Shown: positions 35,662-45,026, numbered from the stretch's first letter. The stretch is DNA of 64,000 nt from Paenirhizobium daejeonense (GCF_014280875.1 NZ_JACLAL010000004.1:434001-498000); one strand, 5' to 3'. Notes: a model not told the origin generated them from the sequence alone. Program-made: numbers and translations.

Positions 35662-36960
35662 GTGGCGATCTGGCTGGATCAGGCATCCGAGGGATTCGAG
35701 GAGAGGTTTTCCGCCTTTCTGACGACCAAGCGCGAAGTATCGGATGACGTCAACGACGTGGTTCGCGCGATCATCGATGATGTAAGGGCGCGCGGCGATG
35801 CGGCACTTGCCGATTATTCCAGGCGGTTCGACGGTATCGACTTCGCTGAAGTGCCCATGCGGGTGAGCGACGCTGAAATCGACGCGGCAATGGCCGAAGT
35901 CGATGAGGAAGTCATGGCGGCGCTGGAACTGGCCGCAGCGCGCATCGAAAAGCATCATGCCCGCCAGATGCCGAAGGACGATATCTACGAGGATGCGATC
36001 GGCGTCGGGCTTGGCTCTCGCTGGACGGCGATCGATGCCGTCGGTCTCTATGTTCCCGGTGGTACGGCAAGCTATCCAAGCTCGGTGCTGATGAATGCCG
36101 TTCCCGCAAGGGTCGCCGGTGTTCCGCGCATTGTCATGGTGGTTCCGGCTTCGGGCGGCGCGATCAATCCCACGGTGCTGGCCGCCGCGCGCATTGCAGG
36201 CGTCCGTGAGATCTATCGTATCGGCGGCGCACAGGCTGTTGCCGCACTCGCCTATGGAACCCAGTCCATTGCGCCGGTTGCAAAGATCGTCGGCCCGGGA
36301 AATGCCTATGTCGCCGCCGCCAAGCGGCAGGTCTTCGGCACTGTCGGCATCGACATGATCGCGGGACCGTCGGAAGTGCTGGTGATCGCAGACGCTAACA
36401 ACGATCCGGACTGGCTGGCCGCCGACCTTCTCGCCCAGGCCGAACACGATCCTGGTGCCCAGTCCATTCTCATCACCAACGACGCAGCGCTCGGCAAGGC
36501 CGTCGAGACCGCCGTCGAGCGCCAGCTCAAGTCGCTCAGCCGTTCGGAAACGGCCGCAGCAAGCTGGCGTGATTTCGGTGCGGTCATTCTCGTTCCGTCG
36601 CTCGAAGCCGCGATCCCGCTCGCAAACCGCATTGCTGCGGAGCATTTGGAGCTTGCGGTCGATGATCCGGATGCGTTGATGGCCGATGTTCGTAACGCCG
36701 GCGCCATCTTTGTCGGCCGGCACACGCCCGAGGTCATCGGCGATTATGTCGGCGGCTCGAATCACGTGCTGCCGACGGCCCGTTCCGCACGGTTTTCGTC
36801 GGGGCTTGGCGTGCTTGACTTCGTCAAGCGCACCTCGATCCTGCGGCTCGGGCCGGACCAGCTGCGCCTGCTGGCGCCAGCGGCGATCGCTCTTGCCAGA
36901 AGTGAAGGCCTCGACGCCCATGCCCGATCGGTGGCCATCCGGCTCAATCTCGAAGGTTGA
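35662..36960 (+). CDS. hisD: Histidinol dehydrogenase
   Basis: A 432-residue zinc enzyme that oxidises histidinol to histidine with two NAD in the last step of histidine synthesis. The family signature is present as IDMIAGPSEVLVIADA followed by DLLAQAEHD (zinc ligands), and the catalytic His region is EVIGDYVGGSNHVLPT. A GTG start at 35662 follows AAGAGAAG. It is separated from other his genes, as usual in rhizobia, and is coupled to UPF0262 with three bases between stop and start. Confidence 0.97.
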   Translation: MAIWLDQASEGFEERFSAFLTTKREVSDDVNDVVRAIIDDVRARGDAALADYSRRFDGIDFAEVPMRVSDAEIDAAMAEVDEEVMAALELAAARIEKHHARQMPKDDIYEDAIGVGLGSRWTAIDAVGLYVPGGTASYPSSVLMNAVPARVAGVPRIVMVVPASGGAINPTVLAAARIAGVREIYRIGGAQAVAALAYGTQSIAPVAKIVGPGNAYVAAAKRQVFGTVGIDMIAGPSEVLVIADANNDPDWLAADLLAQAEHDPGAQSILITNDAALGKAVETAVERQLKSLSRSETAAASWRDFGAVILVPSLEAAIPLANRIAAEHLELAVDDPDALMADVRNAGAIFVGRHTPEVIGDYVGGSNHVLPTARSARFSSGLGVLDFVKRTSILRLGPDQLRLLAPAAIALARSEGLDAHARSVAIRLNLEG

Positions 36961-36963
36961 GTG

Positions 36964-37437
36964 ATGGCCAAGGGCGACTTCCGGCTTTGCGATGTTGTGC
37001 TGGACGAGACGATCGGCCGCTCCACGCCGGATGTCGAGCATGAGCGGGCCGTCGCCATCTTCGATCTGATCGAGGAGAACTCCTTCGAACCGGTCGGTCA
37101 TGCCGGCGGCCCCTACAAGCTCTATCTCTCGCTGGTCGACAGCAAGCTGGTTTTCTCGATCAGGACCGAGGCAGGCGAGGATGTCGCCACCCATATCTTG
37201 TCGCTGACGCCCTTCAGGCGGATCATCAAGGACTACTTCATGATCTGCGAAAGTTATTATGAGGCGATCCGTTCCTCGACGCCGAGCCAGATCGAGGCGA
37301 TCGACATGGGGCGCCGGGGCATTCACAACGAGGGGTCCCAGACGCTGCTGGACCGACTCTCCGGCAAGATTAAGCTGGATTTCGATACGGCCCGGCGGCT
37401 TTTTACGCTCGTCTGCGTTCTCTATTGGCGCGGGTAG
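36964..37437 (+). CDS. UPF0262 family protein
   Basis: A 157-residue protein of the alphaproteobacterial UPF0262 family, recognised by the segments [20 protein letters not shown] and [11 protein letters not shown]. The family's function is unknown. The ATG at 36964 has an AAGG site at good distance; a GTG one codon upstream (36961) directly follows the hisD stop. The conserved position between hisD and a low-molecular-weight phosphatase suggests shared expression rather than a known shared task. No signal peptide or membrane segment. Confidence 0.88.
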   Translation: MAKGDFRLCDVVLDETIGRSTPDVEHERAVAIFDLIEENSFEPVGHAGGPYKLYLSLVDSKLVFSIRTEAGEDVATHILSLTPFRRIIKDYFMICESYYEAIRSSTPSQIEAIDMGRRGIHNEGSQTLLDRLSGKIKLDFDTARRLFTLVCVLYWRG

Positions 37438-37442
37438 AGGGG

Positions 37443-37922
37443 ATGACGGGCGAGGAGGCTCCCGATCAGAAGGTCAGGATGCCCGGAGCCATTCTGTTCA
37501 TCTGCGGCATGAATGTCATCCGCTCGCCCATGGCAGAGGTGATCGCTCGCGAGATGCTGCCGCGCGGCACCTATGTGGCATCGGCTGGTGTTCGCGCCGG
37601 CGAGCGCGATCCGTTCGTCGATGTCGTTCTTGAGGAAATCGGTCTTTCGCTCGGCCGGCGTCGGCCGCAGACTCTGGAAGAACTGGCAGACGATTTCTTC
37701 GATCTGGTGGTGACGCTTGCCCCGGAAGCGCATCACGCGGCACTTGAGCTGACCCGTTCCTCGGCCGTCGAGGTGGTATACTGGCCTATGCCGGACCCGA
37801 CGGTCGCGACCGGCACGCGTGAGCAGATTCTCGGCGCCTATCGCGAGGTACGCGACCGTCTGCGCCGGCTGATTGCCGAACGCCTTTTGCCCTCCGCCGG
37901 AGGTGATACAGGCCCTGCCTGA
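37443..37922 (+). CDS. Low-molecular-weight protein tyrosine phosphatase-like protein
   Basis: A 159-residue protein with the LMW-PTP P-loop: FICGMNVIRSPMAE, matching Cx5R(S) with Cys21 and Arg27. The general-acid loop near the C-terminus reads MPDPTVATG. The usual CTGN/CxxN start of the loop is replaced by CGMN, so substrate range may differ from classical enzymes. The ATG at 37443 follows AGAGGGG; the open frame reaches back to a TTG at 37425 that would overlap UPF0262. It belongs to the murA-yacG block. Phosphotyrosine, arsenate or another phosphate ester could be the substrate. Confidence 0.85.
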   Translation: MTGEEAPDQKVRMPGAILFICGMNVIRSPMAEVIAREMLPRGTYVASAGVRAGERDPFVDVVLEEIGLSLGRRRPQTLEELADDFFDLVVTLAPEAHHAALELTRSSAVEVVYWPMPDPTVATGTREQILGAYREVRDRLRRLIAERLLPSAGGDTGPA

Positions 37923-37946
37923 AACAAATTGGAAAAGCGCACGCTA

Positions 37947-37965
37947 CAAGGTTCACAAAACCTTG
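37947..37965 (+). promoter_or_regulatory. Hairpin upstream of infA
   Basis: CAAGGTT, loop CACAA, AACCTTG: a seven-base perfect stem 24 bases after the phosphatase stop and 77 bases before infA. An outer CTACA/TGTAG pair flanks it. It could be a terminator remnant or a control element in the infA leader. Confidence 0.3.
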
Positions 37966-38042
37966 GTGATTGTGTAGTTTCCGCCCACATTTTCGGAGGC
38001 CCGCCGTGGCCCCGGCCAACATCCAAGAAAGATAACCGCTCT

Positions 38043-38261
38043 ATGGCAAAAGAAGAAGTCCTCGAATTTCCCGGCGTCGTCACCGAATTGCTGCCCAATG
38101 CGACGTTCCGGGTGAAGCTGGAGAACGAGCACGAGATCATCGCCCATACGGCCGGCCGCATGCGCAAGAACCGTATCCGTGTTCTCGCCGGCGACAAGGT
38201 TCTGGTGGAGATGACGCCCTACGACCTGACCAAGGGTCGTATTACCTACCGCTTCAAGTAA
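38043..38261 (+). CDS. infA: Translation initiation factor IF-1
   Basis: A 72-residue S1/OB-fold protein with the standard IF-1 sequence: [33 protein letters not shown] and [13 protein letters not shown]. It binds the ribosomal A site during initiation. The length is exactly that of the family. It is followed 37 bases later by maf. The frame runs upstream to 37929 but the short start is certain from the family. Its leader contains a hairpin (37947-37965). Confidence 0.98.
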   Translation: MAKEEVLEFPGVVTELLPNATFRVKLENEHEIIAHTAGRMRKNRIRVLAGDKVLVEMTPYDLTKGRITYRFK

Positions 38262-38298
38262 AGCGCTCTCCCGACGAACGAATGCCGCGAGAGGTCGC

Positions 38299-38919
38299 AT
38301 GGAGCTGAGACAGAAGCTGATACTGGCCTCCGGGTCGCCGCGCCGCCTCGACCTGCTGAAGCAGGCCGGGATCGAACCCGCCCGGCTGATGCCCATGGAT
38401 CTGGACGAAACACCGAAAAAGTCCGAGCACCCGCGTTCGCTGGCGCGCCGGCTTTCGGCGGAAAAGGCGCGCGCCTGCTACGACCAGATCCGCTCGGATC
38501 TTCAGTGGAACGATAGCTACATCATCGCCGCCGATACCGTCGTCGCGGTCGGTCGTCGCATTCTGCCGAAGGCGGAATATCTTGAGGAAGCGTCTTCGGC
38601 GCTGCATCTCTTGTCCGGCCGTAGCCACTGGGTGTTCACCGGCGTCTGCCTGATCACGCCGGAAGGCATTACCCGTCAGAAGGTTGCCGAGACCAAGGTC
38701 CGTTTCAAGCGCTTGTCGAGCCATGAGATCGAGAGCTATCTCGCCTCCGGCCAGTGGCGCGGCAAGGCGGGCGCCTATGCGATCCAGGGCATCGCCGGCT
38801 GCTTCCCGCAGAAACTCGTGGGTTCCTACACAAACGTCGTCGGCCTGCCGCTGTTCGAGACCATGCAGATGCTCTCGGGCGAGGGCTTCGACGTTCAGGC
38901 AGGTTGGACGGAGGGTTGA
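38299..38919 (+). CDS. maf: Maf-like nucleoside triphosphate pyrophosphatase
   Basis: A 206-residue Maf/YhdE-family enzyme that removes pyrophosphate from non-canonical or modified nucleoside triphosphates (dTTP/UTP group). Motifs are [16 protein letters not shown] (substrate loop), [10 protein letters not shown] (catalytic Asp) and [17 protein letters not shown]. The ATG at 38299 follows GAGAGGTCGC. It sits between infA and yacG; yacG starts three bases after its stop, so the two are co-translated. Confidence 0.94.
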   Translation: MELRQKLILASGSPRRLDLLKQAGIEPARLMPMDLDETPKKSEHPRSLARRLSAEKARACYDQIRSDLQWNDSYIIAADTVVAVGRRILPKAEYLEEASSALHLLSGRSHWVFTGVCLITPEGITRQKVAETKVRFKRLSSHEIESYLASGQWRGKAGAYAIQGIAGCFPQKLVGSYTNVVGLPLFETMQMLSGEGFDVQAGWTEG

Positions 38920-38922
38920 ACC

Positions 38923-39135
38923 ATGAGTGACGATCCGTCTCCGCGTTCGGCGAAGGTTGAACCACTCCGCAAGTCGAGGCCTTGTCCGGAATGCGGAAAG
39001 CCCTCGCAGCGAGAGCACTATCCATTCTGTTCCGACCGCTGCCGCACTCTGGACCTTTCTCGCTGGCTGAAAGGTTCCTATGCCATTCCGGTCGTCGAGG
39101 ACGAATCCAGCGTGGAAGACGACGGTCGCGACTGA
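38923..39135 (+). CDS. yacG: DNA gyrase inhibitor YacG
   Basis: A 70-residue zinc protein with the four-cysteine site CPECGKPSQ...FCSDRCRTLDLSRWL, the complete YacG signature. In E. coli YacG binds GyrB and blocks DNA binding by gyrase. It begins three bases after maf and ends the murA-yacG block. The acidic tail (EDESSVEDDGRD) is typical of rhizobial versions. Start is set by the coupling to maf. Confidence 0.95.
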   Translation: MSDDPSPRSAKVEPLRKSRPCPECGKPSQREHYPFCSDRCRTLDLSRWLKGSYAIPVVEDESSVEDDGRD

Positions 39136-39338
39136 GATCTCGCTCTGCCGAGTCCGCGACCCCTTTGCGATCTCCGAATGCCTGTTGTGCTTCAATGCCC
39201 CCCCGTTTTGCTGCTTGTCGTTGTTCGAAAGTGGCGGCGCACTTTTGCGCGTGTCGCATTGACGCGAGGCGGAAGTCGTTCATTTGGCTTGGTTTTTCGG
39301 TATTTTTGCAAAGCTGTCAAAAAAGTGCCTTTTGGCGC

Positions 39339-39366
39339 TGGACATGGCCGAACAAGCTGCTATAAA
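39339..39366 (+). promoter_or_regulatory. Promoter of tRNA-Phe
   Basis: TGGACA (39339-39344), 16 bases, TATAAA (39361-39366) make a near-consensus housekeeping promoter about 70 bases before the tRNA. The rest of the 304-base gap after yacG contains no convincing gene, although several short frames are open; a GGGGGA...TCCCCC hairpin lies in the leader at about 39380-39397. Confidence 0.65.
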
Positions 39367-39439
39367 CCGCCTCGCTTCCGGGGGAAACTTCTCCCCCGCC
39401 GGTCGGAAACCCCGCCGGATGGCTTCGCAAGAGCCTGAT

Positions 39440-39515
39440 GCCCGGATAGCTCAGTTGGTAGAGCAGCGGATTGAAAATCCGCGTGTCGGTGGTTCAAATC
39501 CGCCTCCGGGCACCA
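39440..39515 (+). tRNA. tRNA-Phe (anticodon GAA)
   Basis: A complete 76-base cloverleaf with encoded CCA. The acceptor stem is GCCCGGA/TCCGGGC. The D-arm is AGCTCAGTTGGTAGAGC, the anticodon stem is CGGAT/ATCCG around TGAAA with anticodon GAA (Phe), and the T-arm contains GGTTCAAATCC. Confidence 0.97.
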
Positions 39516-39543
39516 TTTTCCTGACTATATTATGCAAAAAATT

Positions 39544-39563
39544 CCGGACTTTCAGAAGTCTGG
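39544..39563 (+). terminator. Hairpin downstream of tRNA-Phe
   Basis: CCGGACTT, loop TCAG, AAGTCTGG: an eight-base stem with one G-T pair, 28 bases after the tRNA and after an A-run. It may mark the tRNA transcript end; no T-run follows on the plus strand. Confidence 0.35.
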
Positions 39564-39649
39564 CCTGATTCTCAGCTCGCTCAGCGCGGGTACGAGCTGT
39601 CTCGGGCGCCTTGCTTTCTAATTCCGCGCGAGTCGGATACTTCTCGTGC

Positions 39650-40918
39650 ATGGATCTCGGTGCGCTTAACAATACGCAAGGCTCGCTTTCGACCGGTGCC
39701 GCCCGGTCGGATGGGCGACTGGTGCGTATCGTGGTGCCTCTTGCGGTCATGTATAATGGCCTTCTTGCCCTCATCAACGCGCATGTCATGCCGCTCGGCT
39801 TTGCCCATGTGGCGCTGGTCGAGATCGGGCTTTTGTTCATCTCGCTGATGTATCTGCTCTATCGCGGTCTCTCGCAGGAAGCCCTGCCGGTCGTCGTGCT
39901 GGTCGGTTTTTTCGCAATCGTGATGCTCTATACCTCGGTGGCGAACGGTATGCTGTTCGTCGATTTCTTCCGCAACGTGCTGATCATCGCGGTCTTCTGT
40001 CAGCTTGGCGCGATGACGGACGGGCGAACTGTCGAGTTCGTCTTTCGCATCTGCTGTCTCTGCGTGTTGTCGGTTCTGCTGGTGGAGATCTTTTTCACCA
40101 AGATCTATGAGGACCTTCTGTACCCAGCGCTCTATTTCACTAACACCCGTGGCCTGGAGCAGATTTCGTTCGGCGGGTCCAAGATCTTCCAGAACGCCAT
40201 CAACATTCCCGGTCGCTTCTCCTTCGGTCTCAGCGATCATCGCACGGCTTCGCTCTTCCTTGAGCAGGTGTCCCTGGCTAATTTCTCCGGCGTGCTCGAT
40301 GTCTATCTCGTCAGCCGCTTCAGCCGGATCAAGCGATTCGACCGTATCCTCATGGTGTCGACGGTCATCCTCATCCTGCTGACCAACGATTCCCGCAGCA
40401 TGCTGGCCTTTTCAATGATCTGCCTCGGGGGGTATTTCATTTTCCCGAAGCTTAGCAACGTGCTCCGTCCCCTGGTCATGCCGGTCGTCATCTGCGCCGG
40501 CGCGTTGGTTTTCCTTATGCGGCCGGATGCGAGCGGCGATACGCTGGACGGCCGTATCGTTCTGACGATGAAGGGTTTTCTCAATCTCGATTTCGTCGAA
40601 CTGCTGGCGCTGAATGTTCGCATCATCGGCAATTTCGCCGATAGCGGCTACATCTATGTCATCAATGCCGGAACGGTTTTTGGTCTCATCGCCTTCTGGC
40701 TCTTCGTGACCTTCTATCCCGGCGGGCAGAGCGACGACCAGAAGCGTTGCGCCTTTGCGCTCGCTACCTTCATCTTCCTCAACATGATGATCGGCGGCAC
40801 CGCGATCTTCTCGATCAAGGTCGGCGCACTGATCTGGCTTCTCGTCGGCTATATGAAATTTTCCGAGGGTGAGGGGAAATTAACTGCGTTGCCCGATCAT
40901 CAACGACAGCAGCTGTAG
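39650..40918 (+). CDS. Polysaccharide polymerase-like membrane protein (Wzy/O-antigen polymerase type)
   Basis: A 422-residue inner-membrane protein with about 10-11 hydrophobic segments and a large periplasmic loop in the middle (from about DLLYPALYFTNTRG to FGLSDHRTASLFLEQ), the layout of Wzy-type polymerases. The start at 39650 gives a plausible N-terminus (MDLGALNNTQG); a TTG at 39611 is possible. It is the first gene of the exopolysaccharide locus, next to an acyltransferase, a glycanase and a chain-length protein, so polymerisation of lipid-linked repeat units is the likely task. Sequence motifs in this family are too weak for more certainty. Confidence 0.75.
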   Translation: MDLGALNNTQGSLSTGAARSDGRLVRIVVPLAVMYNGLLALINAHVMPLGFAHVALVEIGLLFISLMYLLYRGLSQEALPVVVLVGFFAIVMLYTSVANGMLFVDFFRNVLIIAVFCQLGAMTDGRTVEFVFRICCLCVLSVLLVEIFFTKIYEDLLYPALYFTNTRGLEQISFGGSKIFQNAINIPGRFSFGLSDHRTASLFLEQVSLANFSGVLDVYLVSRFSRIKRFDRILMVSTVILILLTNDSRSMLAFSMICLGGYFIFPKLSNVLRPLVMPVVICAGALVFLMRPDASGDTLDGRIVLTMKGFLNLDFVELLALNVRIIGNFADSGYIYVINAGTVFGLIAFWLFVTFYPGGQSDDQKRCAFALATFIFLNMMIGGTAIFSIKVGALIWLLVGYMKFSEGEGKLTALPDHQRQQL

Positions 40919-40976
40919 CATTGGGCTATAGCTCCGTTGACGTATTGCGTTTTCAGGCAACGAACAGACAGCTCCC

Positions 40977-42029
40977 ATGTGTGTACAACTACAATATATA
41001 AGAGCGATTGCGGCTCTTCTTGTCGTTTACTTTCACGCCATCCTGCAATTGCAGAAACTCAACCCGGATGCCTGGTTGAGCCCCTATCTGTTCGGCAAGA
41101 GCGGGGTTGACCTGTTCTTCGTCCTCAGCGGCTTCGTGATGTGGATCACCACATTCAACAAGCCGCTGACCGTTGCGGATTTCTGGTGGAAACGCGTTCG
41201 CCGCATCGTGCCGCTCTATTGGGCTGTCACCCTGCTGGCCGCCGGGGTCTCGCTCATCATCCCGCAGATGCTGAAGTCGACCCAGTTCGACCTGCCGCAT
41301 ATCCTTGCGTCTCTCGCCTTCCTGCCGTGGATCAACCCGTCGGATCCGGATCACTATATGATCGCGCCGCTGATCGTTCCCGGCTGGACGCTGAACTACG
41401 AGATGTATTTCTATCTGCTGTTCGGTCTCTGCCTCGTGGTACCCGTACGCCACCGGATCACTGCTCTTGTCGCGCTGATCGGCAGCATCTTCCTGCTCTG
41501 CAATCTGGCTCCTGTGAACACTGCCACCCGGTTCTACGGGGATTCGGTGATCTTCGAATTCGTCGCAGGTGTCTTCCTCGGACAGATCTACAAGAAGGGC
41601 GTTTCCATGCCTGATCCGGTTGTCGCTGCGATGGTTGCGATCGGCTTTGCTGCCCTGATGTTCAACGACTATCTGGAAATCGACCTGCCGCGTGTGTTTA
41701 CCATCGGTATTCCCGCCGTGATCATTATCTTCTTCGCAACGTCGATCCGCATCTCCGATACCAAGGCCTGGCGCTGGTTACGCATTCTGGGTGATGCCTC
41801 CTATTCGATCTACCTGACCCATATCTTCACGCTGGCCGGCTCGCGCATGATCTACCCCCATGCGATCTCCGTCCTGCACAGCGATACGCTGTTCGTAGTG
41901 TTGATGATGGTGATTTCGACGTTCGCCGGCATCGCCAGCTATTACATCTTTGAAGTTCCGGTCGGAAGAATGCTGTCGTCGGTAAACCTGCCGCGCGATG
42001 GCCGGGCCGTGCCGGCCCAGAATGCGTGA
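40977..42029 (+). CDS. Acyltransferase 3 family membrane protein (ExoZ-like)
   Basis: A 350-residue polytopic membrane protein of the acyltransferase-3 family. It has the N-terminal signature LQYIRAIAALLVVYFHA with the catalytic His, SGVDLFFVLSGFVMW, and KRVRRIVPLYW. Members transfer acetyl or other acyl groups to sugars of exopolysaccharide or lipopolysaccharide; ExoZ acetylates succinoglycan. The locus context suggests acylation of the polymer made here. It lies 58 bases after the polymerase and 16 bases before the GH5 gene, consistent with one operon. Confidence 0.9.
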   Translation: MCVQLQYIRAIAALLVVYFHAILQLQKLNPDAWLSPYLFGKSGVDLFFVLSGFVMWITTFNKPLTVADFWWKRVRRIVPLYWAVTLLAAGVSLIIPQMLKSTQFDLPHILASLAFLPWINPSDPDHYMIAPLIVPGWTLNYEMYFYLLFGLCLVVPVRHRITALVALIGSIFLLCNLAPVNTATRFYGDSVIFEFVAGVFLGQIYKKGVSMPDPVVAAMVAIGFAALMFNDYLEIDLPRVFTIGIPAVIIIFFATSIRISDTKAWRWLRILGDASYSIYLTHIFTLAGSRMIYPHAISVLHSDTLFVVLMMVISTFAGIASYYIFEVPVGRMLSSVNLPRDGRAVPAQNA

Positions 42030-42045
42030 TACCGGAGCCGGTGTG

Positions 42046-43113
42046 ATGCAGATGAAAAAGCCGGGTCCTCGCCTTGTTGTCGGCAGCCTCCTTCTGGCGC
42101 TGACGGCTGGTTCCGCTCAGGCCGGCAATGCCGATCTCTGCTTTCGCGGCGTGAACCTGTCCGGCGCGGAATACGGCGAGGCGGACGGCAAGGAAGGCAT
42201 CAACTTCACCTATCCTTCGCAGCAGACGGTGCACTACTTCGCCGGAAAGGGTTTCGACGCGGTTCGCCTGCCGTTCAAATGGGAGCGGCTTCAGCAGGCT
42301 CTCGGCGCTCCTCTCGACCCGGTAGAGTTGGAGCGGCTGAAGACGAGTGTTGCCGGCTTACGGGAAAAGGGTTTCACCGTCATCCTCGATCCGCATAACT
42401 TTGGTTATTATTCCGGCGGAAAGATCGGCAGTGCCCAGGTGCCGGCTCGCCAGTTCGCCCAGTTCTGGATCCGGCTTGCCGCCGAGTTCGCCAATCAGGA
42501 TGGCATCGTCTTCGGTTTGATGAACGAGCCCTATGATATTGATCCGAAGGATTGGCTGGATGCAGCGAACCAGGCGATTGCCGGTATCCGGGCGGTCAAG
42601 GCGCGCAATCTTATTCTGGTGCCGGGCACGTACTGGAGCGGTGTCAGCAGCTGGGAAACGGATTTCGGCAAGGGCGCGAATGGCCCTGTGATGCTTGGCG
42701 TTAGAGATCCGATCGACAATTACGGCTTCGAAGTCCATCAATATATGGACGAGGATCTTTCCGGTACACACCGGGCTTGTGTGAACGCCGATATCGCGGT
42801 CAACGCGATCGCGAAGCTTTCCGACTGGCTGCGTAGCCACGACAAGCGTGCGTTCCTCGGTGAGTTTGGTGGCTCCGAAGAACCGGATTGCCTTGCCGGT
42901 CTGAAGCGGATGACCGGGCAAATGGCCGAGGATTCCGATGTCTGGCTTGGTTGGACCTATTGGGCCGGCGGAGACTGGTGGCCGGAGGGTGAAGGCAACA
43001 ATATAAAGCCAACGGCCAGAGGCGACCGCAAGCAGCTTTCGTCTCTTGTTCCCAATCTGTCGCCAGCGGCACCGAAGCCGGGATCCTGCGCAATCATTCC
43101 TTCGCAGGGCTAA
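42046..43113 (+). CDS. Exported glycoside hydrolase family 5 protein (endoglucanase-like)
   Basis: A 355-residue protein with a signal peptide (RLVVGSLLLALTAGSAQAG region) and a GH5 barrel. The acid/base is Glu161 in LMNEPYD and the nucleophile is Glu273 in FLGEFGGSE; DPHNFG and GWTYWAGGDWW are further family segments. GH5 enzymes cleave beta-1,4 or related glucans and mannans. Inside an exopolysaccharide operon, such a periplasmic enzyme probably trims or releases the nascent polymer, as BcsZ does for cellulose. The ATG at 42046 is used because it begins the signal peptide; the frame is open from 41998. Confidence 0.9.
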   Translation: MQMKKPGPRLVVGSLLLALTAGSAQAGNADLCFRGVNLSGAEYGEADGKEGINFTYPSQQTVHYFAGKGFDAVRLPFKWERLQQALGAPLDPVELERLKTSVAGLREKGFTVILDPHNFGYYSGGKIGSAQVPARQFAQFWIRLAAEFANQDGIVFGLMNEPYDIDPKDWLDAANQAIAGIRAVKARNLILVPGTYWSGVSSWETDFGKGANGPVMLGVRDPIDNYGFEVHQYMDEDLSGTHRACVNADIAVNAIAKLSDWLRSHDKRAFLGEFGGSEEPDCLAGLKRMTGQMAEDSDVWLGWTYWAGGDWWPEGEGNNIKPTARGDRKQLSSLVPNLSPAAPKPGSCAIIPSQG

Positions 43114-43120
43114 GACTAAA

Positions 43121-43128
43121 TTAACCAT
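43121..43128 (+). promoter_or_regulatory. CtrA-like half-site upstream of the GumC-like gene
   Basis: TTAACCAT lies eight bases after the GH5 stop and 106 bases before the GumC-like gene, in the only spacer over 100 bases among the first genes of the locus. It shares the 11-mer TTAACCATGAA with the site upstream of mscL. Confidence 0.3.
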
Positions 43129-43234
43129 GAAGTTTCATGATTTATCGAGAAACGGACGTCTCATGGTCAGACCGCGAGACGTGTTCCCGCGTGAGTGAAC
43201 GCAACCAGTTCGATGAAGAGTGTGACCTGAGGAT

Positions 43235-44881
43235 ATGGCCGGCCCCAAAAGCGAATATCGGCATATGAGCGATCGCTCCGCTCCCTCGGACGGCGGGATG
43301 AATGTGAGCCTTCGCCGGTATCTGAATGCCTCCAGGGACAAGACGCCGCTACAGGAGCCCTGGCGGGATGCCGGGACGAATCGAGATGATATCGAGGGCG
43401 TCACTGAAGAACGGGCTGTCCCCCCGGCGCAAAGTGAAGCGGCGGTTCACAGAATTTCGCTGCAATCTCACTCGGATATCGAGGGATCGTCAATCATTGC
43501 GAAGCGACCTGATGTCGGGGCCGACGTAGATGACGGTCCGCTCGTCGTTGACCTGCAATTCGTCTTTTCCTCCGCCTGGAAGCGGCGCAAGGCCATCCTC
43601 GCCGGTGCTGTCGTCTGCGGCCTGCTTGGTGGAGCGATGACCACGCTGTTATCGAAGAACTATAGCGCTGCCGTGACCCTCTATTTCGATCCGCAGAAGC
43701 TCGCCGTGGAACTGGTTGACGGCGACCGGTCAACGTCGCCGGAGGTCCTGAACGCCACCATCGATAGCCAGACACGCATCATCACATCCTATTCGGTTCT
43801 CGAGAACGTTGCTAAGAACCTGAAATTGACGGCCGATCCGGAATTTGTCGGCAAGCCTTCGGGAAATGTCACAGCCGACATGAACACTGTGGTTTCCAAC
43901 CTGCAAAGGCATGTCGAGGTTTCCCGTCAGGACAACACCTATATCTTTCAGGTCAAGGTAAAGGCGAATACGCCTGAAAAATCGGCTGATATCGCCAATG
44001 CCGTGGTCGCGGCCTATCTTACGGATACGCGGCTCAACGCCGAAAGCAGCTATGGCAGCGTCAATGCCGGCCTCGTCGGTCGCCTGACGGACCTGCGGCA
44101 GGCCGTTATCGCGGCCGAGGCGGAGGTTCGCGACTTCACTTCGAAAAACGATCTCTATGCCGTGGGGGGCGACCAGATAGCCGACAAACGCTTGCAGTCG
44201 CTGGATGATCTTCTGGTTACGGCCCAGCACAAGACCATCGCGGCGAAGGCGCAGCTCGACACCGTATCGAAACTGGATATCGACAATGTCCTGATTGCCG
44301 ACAGCGGAGGTGATAGCGGCGGTTCCAGAACCATTGCAGATCTCAGAAACCAGTACGCGAACCTCTCTGCCAATGTCAGCAGCCTGACGGAGCGGCTTGG
44401 TCCAAGACATCCGCAATTGCAATCGGCGAAGGCATCCCTGGAGGACGTCAAACGTCAGATCCGGGCAGAGCTTGAACGCATGGCCGTGGCTGCGCGTAAC
44501 GCCTACCAGTCCGCCCAGAGGGAAGAGGCTGACCTGGTCAAGGAGATGAACGTCCAGAAGGCCTCGCAAGCGACCAATTCAACCGCGCTTATCGAACTCA
44601 GCGAACTGGAACGCAAGGCGAAGGCTGCCCGTGACATCTATGAGGCGGTTCTTAAGCGTAGTGAGGAAACGTCGGCGCAGAAGAGCCTTTACGAAAGCAA
44701 TGTGCGCATCGTTGCGCAGGCCATCCCTTCCCAGATGCCGGACGGGCCAAGTCGCAAGGCACTTTTGATTGCCGGCGTCTTCGGAGGAGGCGTTCTCGGT
44801 TTGGGACTGGGGATCATGGCAGCTGTCGCCTACGCCCTTTATGTTCGGATCGGGCGTCGATCCGCCCCCGCCAAGGCGTAG
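43235..44881 (+). CDS. GumC/Wzz-type exopolysaccharide chain-length protein without kinase domain
   Basis: A 548-residue inner-membrane protein. The first ~110 residues are polar and cytoplasmic. Membrane helix 1 (AILAGAVVCGLLGGAMTTLL) and the Wzz-like YSAAVTLYFDP start follow, then a long periplasmic coiled-coil region (about 280-480, with ERLGPRHPQLQSAKASL, the GNVR-type segment), and helix 2 (LLIAGVFGGGVLGLGLGIM). No Walker motifs or Tyr-rich tail follow, so unlike ExoP or Wzc it has no tyrosine kinase domain. It should set chain length and couple synthesis to export. No separate kinase gene or outer-membrane Wza is in the window. Confidence 0.88.
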   Translation: MAGPKSEYRHMSDRSAPSDGGMNVSLRRYLNASRDKTPLQEPWRDAGTNRDDIEGVTEERAVPPAQSEAAVHRISLQSHSDIEGSSIIAKRPDVGADVDDGPLVVDLQFVFSSAWKRRKAILAGAVVCGLLGGAMTTLLSKNYSAAVTLYFDPQKLAVELVDGDRSTSPEVLNATIDSQTRIITSYSVLENVAKNLKLTADPEFVGKPSGNVTADMNTVVSNLQRHVEVSRQDNTYIFQVKVKANTPEKSADIANAVVAAYLTDTRLNAESSYGSVNAGLVGRLTDLRQAVIAAEAEVRDFTSKNDLYAVGGDQIADKRLQSLDDLLVTAQHKTIAAKAQLDTVSKLDIDNVLIADSGGDSGGSRTIADLRNQYANLSANVSSLTERLGPRHPQLQSAKASLEDVKRQIRAELERMAVAARNAYQSAQREEADLVKEMNVQKASQATNSTALIELSELERKAKAARDIYEAVLKRSEETSAQKSLYESNVRIVAQAIPSQMPDGPSRKALLIAGVFGGGVLGLGLGIMAAVAYALYVRIGRRSAPAKA

Positions 44882-45026
44882 TGAAACCTGTAAAAGGTGG
44901 CGGGGCTGATGTTGAGGCGTCGGGCATGCAAGCAAGGTCGCAGTCCCGAAAAATACGTTGCACACTGGCGTTCATCATCCAACAATGGGGACGGTCTCAT
45001 CCGGCAAAGGCCTTAGGAAATGCGGA

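Noticed and set aside
39178..39438. Short frames between yacG and tRNA-Phe
   Set aside because: They overlap the tRNA promoter, are Cys/Arg-rich and have no ribosome-binding site; better explained as tRNA leader DNA.
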